Source: JACDBZ01 sp036262075 (lineage in GTDB: Bacteria; Chloroflexota; Limnocylindria; QHBO01). From it: 64,000 nt of DNA. The position numbers were made by a program, and so were the translations under genes. The DNA is taken from contig DATAJO010000016.1 in NCBI GenBank assembly GCA_036262075.1, positions 60,021 through 124,020 on the forward strand, given 5' to 3'. Numbering within the stretch: the stretch's first letter is position 1; every line of letters starts with the position of its first letter. Below the pieces are notes generated by a model. The model did not search any database. It was not told the DNA's origin and saw only the letters and a program-made list of their open reading frames with translations. Of this stretch, positions 6,806-15,737 are shown piece after piece.

Positions 6806-8755
6806 TTGGCCCTGCTCGAAACGATCCGCGAACCCGCCCAGATCCACGCCTTCACCGCCGAGCAGCTCGACACACTGGCCGTCGAGCTGCGGGAGAAGAT
6901 GATCCGCACCGTCCATCGGACCGGCGGGCATCTCGCCAGCTCCCTCGGCACCGTCGAGATCACCCTCGCCCTGCATCGGGTCATGGACTCGCCGCGCGAC
7001 CGGATCGTGTGGGACACCGGGCACCAGGCGTACGCCCACAAGCTCCTCACCGGCCGATGGGACCGCTTCGAATCGCTGCGCCAGGTGGGCGGCATCGGCG
7101 GATTCCCGCGGCGCAGCGAGTCCAGGCACGACGTGTTCGACGGCGGGCATGCCGGGACCGGCGTGTCGATCGCCATCGGCCTCGCCGCCGCTCGCGACCT
7201 GAAACCGCCGACCGATCCGGCCCGCCGTCAGCGGATCGCGGTCTGCGTCGGCGACGCGGCGATGGGATCGGGCCTGACGCTCGAGGCGCTCAACCACCTC
7301 GGCCACGAGAAGCATCCGCTGCTCATCGTCCTCAACGACAACGAGATGAGCATCAGCCCGTCGGTCGGCGGGCTGTCGACGCGGCTGAACAAGCTGCGCC
7401 TGAGCCGCGGCTACCAGGAGACGAAGTCGGCGACCCGCCGCTTCCTGCCGCGCGTGCCGATCGTCGGCAAGCCGGCGCTCGACCTCCTCGGCTGGGCGAA
7501 GGAGGGCTTCAAGCGCTCGTGGGCCAAGGTCGGCTTCTTCGAGGACATGGGCCTGACCTACATCGGCGTCCTCGACGGGCACAACCGCCAGGAGCTCGAG
7601 GAGGCGTTCGAGGCGGCCTTCGAGCTGGATGCGCCGGTCGTCGTCCACGTGAAGACGGTCAAGGGCCGCGGCTACGCCCCGGCCGAGCAGGACTCGATCT
7701 CGTTCCACGGGGCCTCGCTGCCGCCGGTCGACCTCACCCTCATCGACCCGACCGAGGAGCCGCTGCCCGCCGAGACGGCGCCGCGACGCAAGCCGAAGAC
7801 GTACACACAGACGTTCGTCGAGGAGCTCGTCCGCCTGGCCGAGACCGACGAGCGCATCACCGCCATCACCGCCGGCATGCCGACCGGCACCGGCCTCCAG
7901 CGCTTCTGCGAGCACTTCCCGAAGCGCTTCCACGACGTCGGCATCGCCGAGCAGCACGCGGTTACGATGGCCGCCGGGCTCGGGCTGGCCGGCATGCGCC
8001 CCGTCGTGTGCCTGTACTCGACGTTCAGCCAGCGCGCGTACGACAGCCTCGTCCACGACGTCTGCCAGAACGAGGTGCCGGTCCTCCTCGGGCTCGACCG
8101 ATCCGGCCTCGTCGGCGAGGACGGCACGAGCCACCAGGGCATGTTCATGCTGCCGGCGATGCGCTCGCTGCCGGGCCTCGTCATCGGCTCACCCAAGGAC
8201 GAGCAGGAGCTGCGCGACCTCGTCGTCACCGCGCTCTCGCACGACGGGCCGGTGTCCCTGCTCTACCCGCGCGACGCCGGCGAGGACCTCCCGGATCGCG
8301 AGGGGACGCCGCTCGAGATCGGCCGCGGCGAGGTCCTGCGGACCGGCTCCGACCTGCTCATGGTCGGCTTCGGGCCGATCGTCCAGCGCCTCCTCGTTGT
8401 CGCCAACGAGCTCGAGGCCGATGGCGTGAGCGCCACGGTCATCAACGCCCGCTGGGCGAAGCCGCTCGACGAGGCGCTCATCGCCGAGCACGCGGCCGGC
8501 AAGCGGCTCGTCGTCACGGCCGAGGAGTCGGCCGCCAACGGTGGCTTCGGCGACGGCGTGCTCGACGCGCTCAACCGGGCGGGGATCCGCGTGCCGGTGC
8601 ACAAGGTCGCGCTGGCGGACGGGTTCGTCCACCACGGCGCCGTCGACGACCTGCGGGCCCAGCATCGGATCGACGCGCCGGGCATCGCCGCCCAGGTGCG
8701 CGAGGCGCTGGGCATCTCGGGCCGGGCGAAGCGCTCGAAGGTCTCCGCCGCCTAG
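6806..8755 (+). CDS. dxs: 1-deoxy-D-xylulose-5-phosphate synthase (divergent)
   Basis: About 649 residues from TTG 6806, which aligns with the usual Dxs start (ALLETIREP). A GTG at 6755 with GGAAGG upstream is an alternative adding 17 residues. It is a TPP enzyme that condenses pyruvate and glyceraldehyde 3-phosphate in the first step of the MEP isoprenoid pathway. Visible features: TPP domain with VLNDNEMSISPSVGGLS, HVKTVKGRGYAPAEQDS, a pyrimidine-binding domain with VGIAEQHAVTMAAGLGLAG and STFSQRAYDSLVHDV, and a transketolase C-terminal domain. Several normally conserved positions differ: GDAAMGSG replaces the GDG-type TPP loop, GGHAGTGVS replaces GHSSTS-like, and TSHQG replaces PTHHG. ispH of the same pathway lies at 20.4 kb. 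Confidence 0.9.
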   Translation: MALLETIREPAQIHAFTAEQLDTLAVELREKMIRTVHRTGGHLASSLGTVEITLALHRVMDSPRDRIVWDTGHQAYAHKLLTGRWDRFESLRQVGGIGGFPRRSESRHDVFDGGHAGTGVSIAIGLAAARDLKPPTDPARRQRIAVCVGDAAMGSGLTLEALNHLGHEKHPLLIVLNDNEMSISPSVGGLSTRLNKLRLSRGYQETKSATRRFLPRVPIVGKPALDLLGWAKEGFKRSWAKVGFFEDMGLTYIGVLDGHNRQELEEAFEAAFELDAPVVVHVKTVKGRGYAPAEQDSISFHGASLPPVDLTLIDPTEEPLPAETAPRRKPKTYTQTFVEELVRLAETDERITAITAGMPTGTGLQRFCEHFPKRFHDVGIAEQHAVTMAAGLGLAGMRPVVCLYSTFSQRAYDSLVHDVCQNEVPVLLGLDRSGLVGEDGTSHQGMFMLPAMRSLPGLVIGSPKDEQELRDLVVTALSHDGPVSLLYPRDAGEDLPDREGTPLEIGRGEVLRTGSDLLMVGFGPIVQRLLVVANELEADGVSATVINARWAKPLDEALIAEHAAGKRLVVTAEESAANGGFGDGVLDALNRAGIRVPVHKVALADGFVHHGAVDDLRAQHRIDAPGIAAQVREALGISGRAKRSKVSAA

Positions 8756-8887
8756 CAACCAGCCACGCGACCGTTGTCGTAGGCCATTGCGGCGTCCCGG
8801 CTGATGCCGCGCGCCCGAGCGCGCCTGATGCTGGCAGACGCACACCGGGCCGCATGGGCGGCACTGCACGTTCGAGGCACCCCAGCC

Positions 8888-9355
8888 ATGACCGTCATCA
8901 GCACCACCCGATCGCGCGCGGTCGCCGGCTTCGACCGCGAGGCGCTGTCGCGCGTCGCCGCGATCTCGGCCGCCGCGATCTTCATCCTCGCGGGCCTCGC
9001 CATCGTGGCGCTCGGCAGCGCGTTCCCGCTCGCGCTGTCGGTCGTCGACGGGCGGAACCTGCCGGTATCGCCCGCCGACCTGGCCCTGGCGCAGCGGATC
9101 GAGCCGTTCTGGGCCGCCATCGTCGCCGTCGGCATCGCCAACGTCGCCGCCGCCTTCGCGGTCCTCGACCGCGGGGCGCTCGGCAAGGCGATCGCCATCG
9201 TCGTGGCCGGCACCGCCGCGGCCCTGGCCGTGGTCGCCGATGCGGCGCTCGCCCTCGGCGGCGAGCCGGCGATCGTGCTCGGCGTCATCGGCGGCATCTA
9301 TGCCGCGACGCTGCTCGCCACGATCCTCGTCGAGCGTCGACCGCGCGCCGCCTGA
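8888..9355 (+). CDS. Hypothetical four-helix membrane protein
   Basis: A 155-residue protein that I do not recognise. After a short Arg-containing N-terminus it has four hydrophobic segments, at roughly residues 22-45, 70-95, 98-120 and 123-148, and ends VERRPRAA. ATG 8888 is preferred over a GTG/ATG further up because the region 8756-8887 shows no conserved-looking protein. It sits between dxs and tlyA on the same strand and may be co-transcribed. No catalytic motif is visible. Confidence 0.6.
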   Translation: MTVISTTRSRAVAGFDREALSRVAAISAAAIFILAGLAIVALGSAFPLALSVVDGRNLPVSPADLALAQRIEPFWAAIVAVGIANVAAAFAVLDRGALGKAIAIVVAGTAAALAVVADAALALGGEPAIVLGVIGGIYAATLLATILVERRPRAA

Positions 9356-9389
9356 TCGCACCAACCGCCATCCGCCGTACGATCGGCGG

Positions 9390-10184
9390 ATGGCGCGCAT
9401 CCGGCTCGACCAGCTGCTGACCGACCGGGGCCTGGCTCGTTCGCGGGCCGAGGCCCAGGCGCTCATCCACGCCGGGGCGGTCGAGCTCGACGGCAACCGC
9501 CGGCTGAAGCCGGGCCAGCTCGTCCCCGGCGACGCGCGGCCGCGCGTCCTCGACAGGCCGCGCTGGGCGAGTCGTGCCGGCCACAAGCTCGAGCACGCGC
9601 TCGACGCCTTCGGGATCGACCCGGCCGGCCTCGCCTGCCTCGACGCCGGAGCATCGACCGGCGGCTTCACCGACGTGCTCCTCGCCCGCGGCGCACGGAT
9701 CGTCTACGCCGTCGACGTGGGCCGCGCGCAGCTCGTCCAGCGCCTGCGCCACGACCCGCGGGTCGTGAGCATGGAGCGCACGAACCTCCGGACGCTCGAG
9801 GCCCTGCCCGAGCCGATCGACCTCGCCACGCTCGACCTGAGCTTCATCAGCCTGCGCCTCGTGCTTCCCGCGGTCCGCCGCCTTCTCGCCGATGACGGCC
9901 GGGTCGTGGCGCTGGTGAAGCCGCAGTTCGAGGCCGGCAAGGAGGACGTGCCGCGGGGCGGGGTCGTCCGCGACCCGGCGATCTGGCAGCGGGTCCTCGA
10001 CGACCTGGCCACGGACGCCGCGGACGCCGGCCTCGCGGCCGAGCGCGCGATCCGCTCGCCGATCGAGGGCGGGGACGGGAACGTCGAGTTCCTCGTCGAC
10101 CTGCGCATCGGTGACCGGCCGTCCGAGGCCTACGCGGCGAGCGTGGCCGACGCGGTGGGGAGCGCCGGCTCGGCGGCGGAGTGA
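9390..10184 (+). CDS. tlyA: TlyA family rRNA 2'-O-methyltransferase / S4 domain protein
   Basis: A 264-residue protein with an N-terminal S4 RNA-binding domain (RIRLDQLLTDRGLARSRAEA) and an FtsJ-like SAM methyltransferase domain. The latter shows CLDAGASTGGFTDVLL (SAM motif I), VYAVDVGRAQL, LDLSFISLRLVLP and LVKPQFEAGKEDV. TlyA proteins 2'-O-methylate 16S and 23S rRNA. ATG 9390 is 6 nt after a TACGAT -10 (9378-9383) with no Shine-Dalgarno, so the mRNA is probably leaderless. In many Gram-positive and Chloroflexota genomes tlyA precedes nadK and recN, as here. Confidence 0.93.
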   Translation: MARIRLDQLLTDRGLARSRAEAQALIHAGAVELDGNRRLKPGQLVPGDARPRVLDRPRWASRAGHKLEHALDAFGIDPAGLACLDAGASTGGFTDVLLARGARIVYAVDVGRAQLVQRLRHDPRVVSMERTNLRTLEALPEPIDLATLDLSFISLRLVLPAVRRLLADDGRVVALVKPQFEAGKEDVPRGGVVRDPAIWQRVLDDLATDAADAGLAAERAIRSPIEGGDGNVEFLVDLRIGDRPSEAYAASVADAVGSAGSAAE

Positions 10185-10219
10185 CCCCGCGTGTAGCACG
10201 GCCGTATTACGATCAGGGC

Positions 10220-10579
10220 GTGAAGCGCAGGAGCGCGGGCCGCGCCCAGGTTTCGGTCGAGCAGCTCGGCATCGGCTTCGAGGGCCTCGAGGTCGTCGAG
10301 CCGCCGCACCACGAGCCGGCGCCGGACACGATGCAGAAGATCGTGAGCCTCCGGATGCCGGATGCGCTCATGGCCCGCGTCGAGAAGGCGGCCGAGGCGC
10401 GCGGCGTGTCGCCGTCGAGCCTGATGCGCGCACTCATCGCCGCCGGCCTGGATCGGTCGTACGCCGCCGTTCGCGAGCCGAGCGACCTCGCGGCCGAGCT
10501 CGCCGACCTCCGGCGCAGCGTCGAGCGGCTCGCCAGCCGGCTCGAGGGATCCGGCGAGGAGGCGGCGGACGGCGGATGA
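10220..10579 (+). CDS. Ribbon-helix-helix/CopG-like small DNA-binding protein
   Basis: About 119 residues, with a central MQKIVSLRMPDALMARVEKA segment followed by RGVSPSSLMRALIAAGL, a typical strand-helix-helix CopG/MetJ layout. The C-terminus is acidic and helical. GTG 10220 lies 6 nt after a TACGAT hexamer (10208-10213), the same geometry as tlyA. GTG 10181, overlapping the tlyA stop, is an alternative that adds 13 residues. Its stop overlaps the nadK ATG. A regulator, or an antitoxin-like protein without a partner toxin; the target is unknown. Confidence 0.7.
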   Translation: MKRRSAGRAQVSVEQLGIGFEGLEVVEPPHHEPAPDTMQKIVSLRMPDALMARVEKAAEARGVSPSSLMRALIAAGLDRSYAAVREPSDLAAELADLRRSVERLASRLEGSGEEAADGG

Positions 10580-11412
10580 GCCGCATCGGCTTCGCCTGGA
10601 ACCCGTACAGCAGCCGCGTTCCCGAGGTCCTCGCCCGCGGCCGGGCGTGGTGCGAGGCGAACGGCCACGAGGCCTGGGACGCGCCCGGCGACGCGTTCGA
10701 CGTCATCCGCGCCGAGCTGCCGACGACCGACCTCGTCGCCGTCCTCGGCGGGGACGGCACGTTCCTGCGCACCGCCCGCGCCATCGGTGGCTCGGGCGTG
10801 CCGGCCCTCGGCGTGAACCTCGGGCGCGTGGGCTTCCTCGCCAAGGTCGAGCGCGATGAGCTCGAGGGGGCGCTCGAGCAGTTCGTGGCCGGCGACTACA
10901 GCATCGGCGATCGGTTCCGGATCGCGGTCCGGCTCGTGCGCCAGGGCGGCGAGGTCGAGGAGCACGAGTGCCTGAACGAGGTCGTCGTCGCCCGCGGCAG
11001 CCGGGTGCGGATGATCCAGATCGAGGTCGAGGTCTCCGGCCAGCATCTCGCCACGTACGTCGCCGACGGCGTGGTGGTCGCCACGCCGACCGGCTCGACC
11101 GCCTACAGCTTCAGCGCCGGCGGCTCGATCCTCGACCCGCGGCTGCGGAACATGATCATCACCCCCGTGGCTGCCTACCTGTCGCCCCTCCACAGCGTCG
11201 TGGCCGGCGAGGACCACGTCGTCCACCTCACGCTGCGCGAGGCCCAGGAGGGCGCGCTCGTCAGCCTCGACGGACAGGTCGACCGGCCGATGGCGGTCGG
11301 CGACCGGGTCGAGGTCAGCGCCCTGGCCGAGCCGCTGCGCATGGTCGAGCCCGCCGGCAGCACGCCGTTCTACGACCTGCTGCGCACGAAGGCGTCGCTG
11401 CTGCCGTACTAG
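10576..11412 (+). CDS. nadK: NAD kinase
   Basis: A 278-residue protein that phosphorylates NAD to NADP using ATP or polyphosphate. Key motifs are VAVLGGDGTFLRTAR (GGDG nucleotide-binding loop), GVNLGRVGFLAKV, CLNEVVVARG (NE/D motif) and VVATPTGSTAYSFSAGG. The order and spacing are normal for NadK. ATG overlaps the stop of the ribbon-helix-helix gene (ATGA). It is followed by recN, a common pairing. Confidence 0.95.
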   Translation: MSRIGFAWNPYSSRVPEVLARGRAWCEANGHEAWDAPGDAFDVIRAELPTTDLVAVLGGDGTFLRTARAIGGSGVPALGVNLGRVGFLAKVERDELEGALEQFVAGDYSIGDRFRIAVRLVRQGGEVEEHECLNEVVVARGSRVRMIQIEVEVSGQHLATYVADGVVVATPTGSTAYSFSAGGSILDPRLRNMIITPVAAYLSPLHSVVAGEDHVVHLTLREAQEGALVSLDGQVDRPMAVGDRVEVSALAEPLRMVEPAGSTPFYDLLRTKASLLPY

Positions 11413-11430
11413 GGGCGATACTTCCGACCG

Positions 11431-13110
11431 ATGGCGCTGCGCGAGCTGACGGTCGAGAACCTGGCGGTCGTCGAGCGCGTCCGCCTGCAGGTCGCGCCCG
11501 GCTTCACCGTCCTGACCGGCGAGACCGGGGCGGGCAAGTCGCTCGTCGTCGACGCGGTGGCCCTCGTCCTCGGGGCGCGGGCGGCATCCGACCAGGTTCG
11601 CGCCGGAGCCGATGCGCTGCGCGTCGAGGCCATCTTCGACGCGCCGGCCCTTTCCGGCGAGGATCCGATGGCCGATGCGGTGGCCGCCGGCGAGGGCTCG
11701 GTGATCGTGCGGCGCGAGGTCGGCGCCGACGGCCGCTCGCTGGCGCGCGTCAACGACCGGGCGGTGACGGTCGGCGGCCTCGCGGCGCTCGGCGGGTCGC
11801 TGGGCGAGATCCACGGCCAGCACGACCAGCAGCGCCTGCTCGAGCCGGCGCGCCAGCTCGCGCTGCTCGACGAGTTCGGCGGCCACGGACCGCTGGTCGA
11901 GCGCGTGGCCGAGGCGCACCGGGCATGGCGGGCGACCGTCGCGGCCGCCGCCGAGCTCCTCACCGACCGGCACGAGCTCGCCCGGCGGGTCGAGCTGCTC
12001 CGCCACCAGGCCGCCGAGATCGAGGCCGCGGCGCCACGCGCCGGCGAGGACGTGGAGCTCGAGGCGCAGCTGCGGGCCGCCGAGCACGCCGAGACGATCG
12101 CGCGGGCCGCGGCCGAGGCCGTCGCCGCCCTCCGCGACGACGGCGCCGCCGGCGACCTGCTCGGCACGGCCGAGCGCGCGGTCCTCGCCGCCGCGGCGCA
12201 CGACGCCCGCTTCGCGCCGCTCGCCGACCGGCTGTCGGGCGTCGCGGCCGAGGCCGCCGAGCTGGCACGCGACATCGCCGATACCGCCGAGGGGATCGAC
12301 CTCGACCCGCTGGCGCGCGCCGCGGCCGAGGAGCGGCTCGCCCTGCTCTACGACCTGCGGCGCAAGTACGGCGACTCGCTCGAGGCCGTCATCGCCTTCG
12401 GCGAGGAGGCCGCGGCGGAGCTCGCGCGGCTCGAGAACCAGGAGGGGGAGCGCGAGCGGCTGCGGGCCGAGGAGGCCGAGCGCCGCGCGTCACTCGAGGA
12501 GGACTGCGCCGCGCTGACGGCCGCCCGGCGCGCGACCGCGGACCGGCTGACGGCGGCGGTGAACGCCGAGCTGCCGCCGCTCGGCCTGCCGGGCGGGGCG
12601 TTCGGCGTCGAGATCGAGCCGATCGACCCCGGTCCTGGCGGCGCCGACCGGGTGACGTTCAGGTTCGCGCCGAACCCGGGCGAGCCGCCGCGGCCGCTGG
12701 GGCGCATCGCGTCGGGCGGCGAGGCGAGCCGGCTGTCGCTGGCCCTCAAGGTCGTCCTGGCGGCCGCCGACAGCACGCCGCTCCTCGTCTTCGACGAGGT
12801 CGATGCCGGCATCGGCGGCCGCAACGCGTCGGCGCTCGGCGAGCGGCTGCGGGAGCTGGCCCGCTTCCACCAGGTGCTGTGCGTCACCCACCTGCCGCAG
12901 GTCGCCGCCTACGCCGATGCCCACCTCGTCGTCGGGAAGCGGGTCGAGGGCGAGCGGACGGTGACCGAGGTCCGCGAGCTGGGGCCGGACGAGCGCGCCG
13001 CGGAGCTGGCGGCGATGCTGGCCGGCGAACGGGCCGGCGACGAGGCACGCACCGCGGCCGAGGCGCTCCTGCGGGTCGCATCGGCCGGCGGCCGGCGCGG
13101 GGAGCGGTGA
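11431..13110 (+). CDS. recN: DNA repair protein RecN
   Basis: A 559-residue SMC-like ATPase. The Walker A GETGAGKSLVVDAVALVLG sits near residue 29. The middle is a long Ala/Glu/Arg-rich coiled coil (about 150-360). The C-terminal half carries the signature LGRIASGGEASRLSLALKVVL and the Walker B VFDEVDAGIGGRNA, then VLCVTHLPQVAAYAD. RecN gathers broken DNA ends for recombinational repair. ATG 11431 has a GATACT hexamer 8 nt upstream, so it may be transcribed leaderless in addition to reading through from nadK. It overlaps the next gene by GTGA. Confidence 0.95.
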   Translation: MALRELTVENLAVVERVRLQVAPGFTVLTGETGAGKSLVVDAVALVLGARAASDQVRAGADALRVEAIFDAPALSGEDPMADAVAAGEGSVIVRREVGADGRSLARVNDRAVTVGGLAALGGSLGEIHGQHDQQRLLEPARQLALLDEFGGHGPLVERVAEAHRAWRATVAAAAELLTDRHELARRVELLRHQAAEIEAAAPRAGEDVELEAQLRAAEHAETIARAAAEAVAALRDDGAAGDLLGTAERAVLAAAAHDARFAPLADRLSGVAAEAAELARDIADTAEGIDLDPLARAAAEERLALLYDLRRKYGDSLEAVIAFGEEAAAELARLENQEGERERLRAEEAERRASLEEDCAALTAARRATADRLTAAVNAELPPLGLPGGAFGVEIEPIDPGPGGADRVTFRFAPNPGEPPRPLGRIASGGEASRLSLALKVVLAAADSTPLLVFDEVDAGIGGRNASALGERLRELARFHQVLCVTHLPQVAAYADAHLVVGKRVEGERTVTEVRELGPDERAAELAAMLAGERAGDEARTAAEALLRVASAGGRRGER

Positions 13111-14000
13111 GCCAGCCGGATCCGAAGCTGCTCGAGGCGATCGAGGCGTTCCTGCTCGAGCTCCGCGTCGAGCGCGGCCTGTCGCCGCTCACGATCGCCG
13201 CCTACCGGCGCGACCTCGCCCAGTTCAGCGCCCATGCCGGCACGCGCTGGCGCAGCGACCCGGAGCCGCTGGAAGCGTTCGTCCGCTCGCTTCAGCGAAG
13301 TGGTGCGCGGGGCTCGACCCAGGCGCGCAAGAGCGCCGCGGTGCGCAGCTTCTACGGCTTCGCGCTGCGCGAGGGCATCGCGGGGCGCGACGTTCCCGCA
13401 CTCGTCGACGCGCCGCGTCCCGGCAGCTACCTGCCCGACGTCCTCGATCCGGATGACGTGGCCCGCATCCTCGACGCGCCGCCGGACGACGACGCGGCGG
13501 GCATCCGGGATCGGGCCATCCTCGAGCTGCTGTACGGCTGCGGGCTGCGGGTGAGCGAGCTCGTCGGCCTCGACACCGATCGGCTCGACCTGCCGCACCT
13601 CCAGGTGCGGGTCATCGGCAAGGGCAACAAGGAGCGGCGGGTGCCGATGGGAGAGGAGGCGCGCGAGCGGCTGCATCGGTACCTGGGCGGTCCGCGGGCG
13701 GAATGGACGGCCAAACGGCCGACCGAGGCCGTGTTCGTCAGCCGGCGCGGCAGGCGGATGGCGCGGGAGTCGGTGTGGCGGCTCGTGAAGCGCTGGACGG
13801 AGGCGTCGGGCGTGTCGTATCGGGTCACGCCGCACACGTTCCGGCACAGCTTCGCGACCCATCTGCTCGAGGGCGGAGCCGATCTGCGGGTGGTCCAGGC
13901 GCTCCTGGGCCATGCTAGCATCAGCACCACCCAGCTCTACACCCACCTGACCGGCGAGCGCGTCCGCGAGGTCTACGCGCGGGCGCATCCGAGAGCCTGA
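13107..14000 (+). CDS. xerD: Site-specific tyrosine recombinase XerD/XerC-like
   Basis: A 297-residue tyrosine recombinase. The N-terminal SAM-like core-binding domain (about 8-90) contains RGLSPLTIAAYRRDL. The catalytic domain shows Arg in GCGLRVSELVGL, Lys in GKGNKERRVPMG, His-x-x-Arg in VTPHTFRHSFATHLLEGG, His in QALLGHASISTTQ and the nucleophile Tyr in LYTHLT. The complete catalytic set and the chromosomal position after recN support the dimer-resolution recombinase acting at dif rather than a mobile-element integrase. GTG 13107 overlaps the recN stop. Confidence 0.9.
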   Translation: MSQPDPKLLEAIEAFLLELRVERGLSPLTIAAYRRDLAQFSAHAGTRWRSDPEPLEAFVRSLQRSGARGSTQARKSAAVRSFYGFALREGIAGRDVPALVDAPRPGSYLPDVLDPDDVARILDAPPDDDAAGIRDRAILELLYGCGLRVSELVGLDTDRLDLPHLQVRVIGKGNKERRVPMGEEARERLHRYLGGPRAEWTAKRPTEAVFVSRRGRRMARESVWRLVKRWTEASGVSYRVTPHTFRHSFATHLLEGGADLRVVQALLGHASISTTQLYTHLTGERVREVYARAHPRA

Positions 14001-14018
14001 ACGGAGCGGACTGCCCTC

Positions 14019-14852
14019 ATGAGTTACGCGCGGAACCTCCTGTCCCGAGGCGAGGAGGTGGTCTACCAGAGCCGGCAGCACTGGTTCGCGATCATCGCCC
14101 GGACCTGGATCTGGCTCGTCGTCGCCCTCGTCGGGCTCGCGATCCTCATCTGGCTGGCGACGAACGAGGCGCCGTTCATCAACGGCACGATCGACGGCAT
14201 CGTCACGCTCCTCGCGCTAGCCGCCTTCCTGGCCGCCGCCGGCTACATCGGCTTCGTGCTGTGGGACTGGAAGAACCAGGAATGGCTCATCACCACGCGC
14301 CGGGTCATCCGCGCCGAGGGCGTGCTCAACAAGAGCGTGTCGGACACGAGCCTCGAGAAGATCAACGACGCGCGGCTCGATCAGAGCGTCTTCGGTCGGA
14401 TCTTCGGCTTCGGGACCCTCGACATCCTGACCGCCGCGGAGGAGGCCCTGGGCGGGAACTCGGTCGCCGACTTCCCGATGATCGCCGACCCGATCCCGTT
14501 CAAGAAGGCGATGTTCGACCAGAAGCAGATGATGGAGAACCCCGAGCTCGCCCCGCCTCGCTATCAGCGCTCGACCGCCCCTGAGCCGATGCAGCGCGCG
14601 GAGCCGATGCCGCCGCGTGCCGGGTCCGACCGCGTCTCGGTGCGGGCCGACGACGCGCCCCTGCCGGCCTCGGCCGAGGTCGCGGCCGCGAACGCCCAGG
14701 CCGTGGCCCCCAGCGCTCCGGCGGCCGCCGCCCGCTCCGCCGCCGACGAGCTGGGCGACACGCTCGAGCGGCTCGCCGACCTCCGCGACCGCGGGCTCAT
14801 CACGCCCGAGGAGTACGAGTCGAAGAAGCGCGACCTGCTGGAGCGGATGTAG
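14019..14852 (+). CDS. Membrane PH-domain protein with C-terminal SHOCT domain
   Basis: A 277-residue protein. Two transmembrane helices (about 25-48 and 60-85) precede a bacterial PH-like domain (YdbT/bPH_2 type) with WLITTRRVIRAEGVLNKSV, EKINDARLDQSVFGRIFGFG and a DI...A strand pattern. A Pro/Ala-rich linker (about 180-240) leads to a C-terminal SHOCT motif (LERLADLRDRGLITPEEYES) ending in KKRDLLERM. SHOCT domains often form short oligomerisation tails on membrane proteins. It has no assigned enzymatic role. The next gene begins at the base after its stop. Confidence 0.8.
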   Translation: MSYARNLLSRGEEVVYQSRQHWFAIIARTWIWLVVALVGLAILIWLATNEAPFINGTIDGIVTLLALAAFLAAAGYIGFVLWDWKNQEWLITTRRVIRAEGVLNKSVSDTSLEKINDARLDQSVFGRIFGFGTLDILTAAEEALGGNSVADFPMIADPIPFKKAMFDQKQMMENPELAPPRYQRSTAPEPMQRAEPMPPRAGSDRVSVRADDAPLPASAEVAAANAQAVAPSAPAAAARSAADELGDTLERLADLRDRGLITPEEYESKKRDLLERM

Positions 14853-15737
14853 GTGGCCCAGGCCCATCCGGGCGGACTGATCGACGGCGTCTACGGAGCG
14901 GAGCTCGACCGGCGCATCGCGGAGGCGACCGAGGCGATCCGTACCCGGCTCGGCGCCGCGGGGCTGGATGGTCCGCGCATCGCCGCCGTGCTCGGGTCGG
15001 GGCTGGGCGGTGTCGTCGAGCTCCTCGACGACGAGCCGCGCGTCCGCGTCCCGTACGGCGAGATCCCGCACGTTCCCGTCTCCGCGGTCGAGGGCCACGC
15101 CGGCGAGCTCGTCGCCGGGCGCATCGGGGGTGCCCCGGCGGTCATCCTGTCCGGCCGCGCGCACCCGTACGAGGGCTGGACCCACCGGGAGGCGACGCTC
15201 CTGCTGCGCGCGGTCATCGTGCTCGGGCCGGAGATCGTCGTCCTCACCAACGCCGCCGGTGGCCTGGACCCGTCCTTCGACCCGGGCGACGTCATGCTCA
15301 TCACCGACCACATCAACCTCTCGGGCGACACGCCGCTGCGCGGCCCGAACATCGACCGCCTCGGGCCCCGCTTCCCGCCCATGACCGACGCCTATGACCC
15401 CGTGCTGCGCGCCGCGGCGCTCGAGGCGGGGGAGCGGACCGGCGTCCCGCTGCGCCAGGGCGTGTACGTCATGCTGTCCGGCCCGTCGTACGAGACCCGG
15501 GCCGAGATGCGCATGCTCCGCAACCTCGGCGGCAACGCCGTCGGCATGAGCACGGCGCACGAGACGATCGTGGCGCGCCATGCCGGCGTCCGGGTGCTCG
15601 GCTTCAGCCTCATCACCAACAAGGCGACCGAGGACGTGGAGGAGGGCGCCACGCACGAGGAGGTCATCGAGATGGGCCGGGTCGGCGCCGAGCGCCTCGT
15701 CGCGCTCCTCGCCGATCTCCTGCCCCGGCTCGGCTAG
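14853..15737 (+). CDS. punA: Purine-nucleoside phosphorylase, trimeric class I
   Basis: A 294-residue PNP. It has IAAVLGSGLGGVVELL at the N-terminus, the phosphate-binding SGRAHPYEGW region, VLTNAAGGLDPSFDPGDVML, a HINLSGDTPLRGPN loop and SGPSYETRAEMRM followed by a GMST-x-HE segment typical of the trimeric enzymes specific for guanosine and inosine. It splits purine nucleosides with phosphate into base and ribose 1-phosphate. The GTG start directly follows the previous TAG; a Shine-Dalgarno-like GGAG (in CTGGAGCGG) lies inside the preceding gene. The next gene starts at the base after its stop. A guanine deaminase at 32 kb could act on its product. Confidence 0.93.
   Translation: MAQAHPGGLIDGVYGAELDRRIAEATEAIRTRLGAAGLDGPRIAAVLGSGLGGVVELLDDEPRVRVPYGEIPHVPVSAVEGHAGELVAGRIGGAPAVILSGRAHPYEGWTHREATLLLRAVIVLGPEIVVLTNAAGGLDPSFDPGDVMLITDHINLSGDTPLRGPNIDRLGPRFPPMTDAYDPVLRAAALEAGERTGVPLRQGVYVMLSGPSYETRAEMRMLRNLGGNAVGMSTAHETIVARHAGVRVLGFSLITNKATEDVEEGATHEEVIEMGRVGAERLVALLADLLPRLG

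Noticed and set aside
10968..13106. N-terminal ~700 codons of a 1010-codon frame ending in xerD
   Set aside because: This part is Arg/Gly/Ala-rich and overlaps nadK and recN in another frame. The recombinase starts at GTG 13107, overlapping the recN stop.
13107..14000. Mobile-element integrase
   Set aside because: The tyrosine recombinase is embedded in a conserved housekeeping run, coupled to recN, and has the XerD length and motif spacing.
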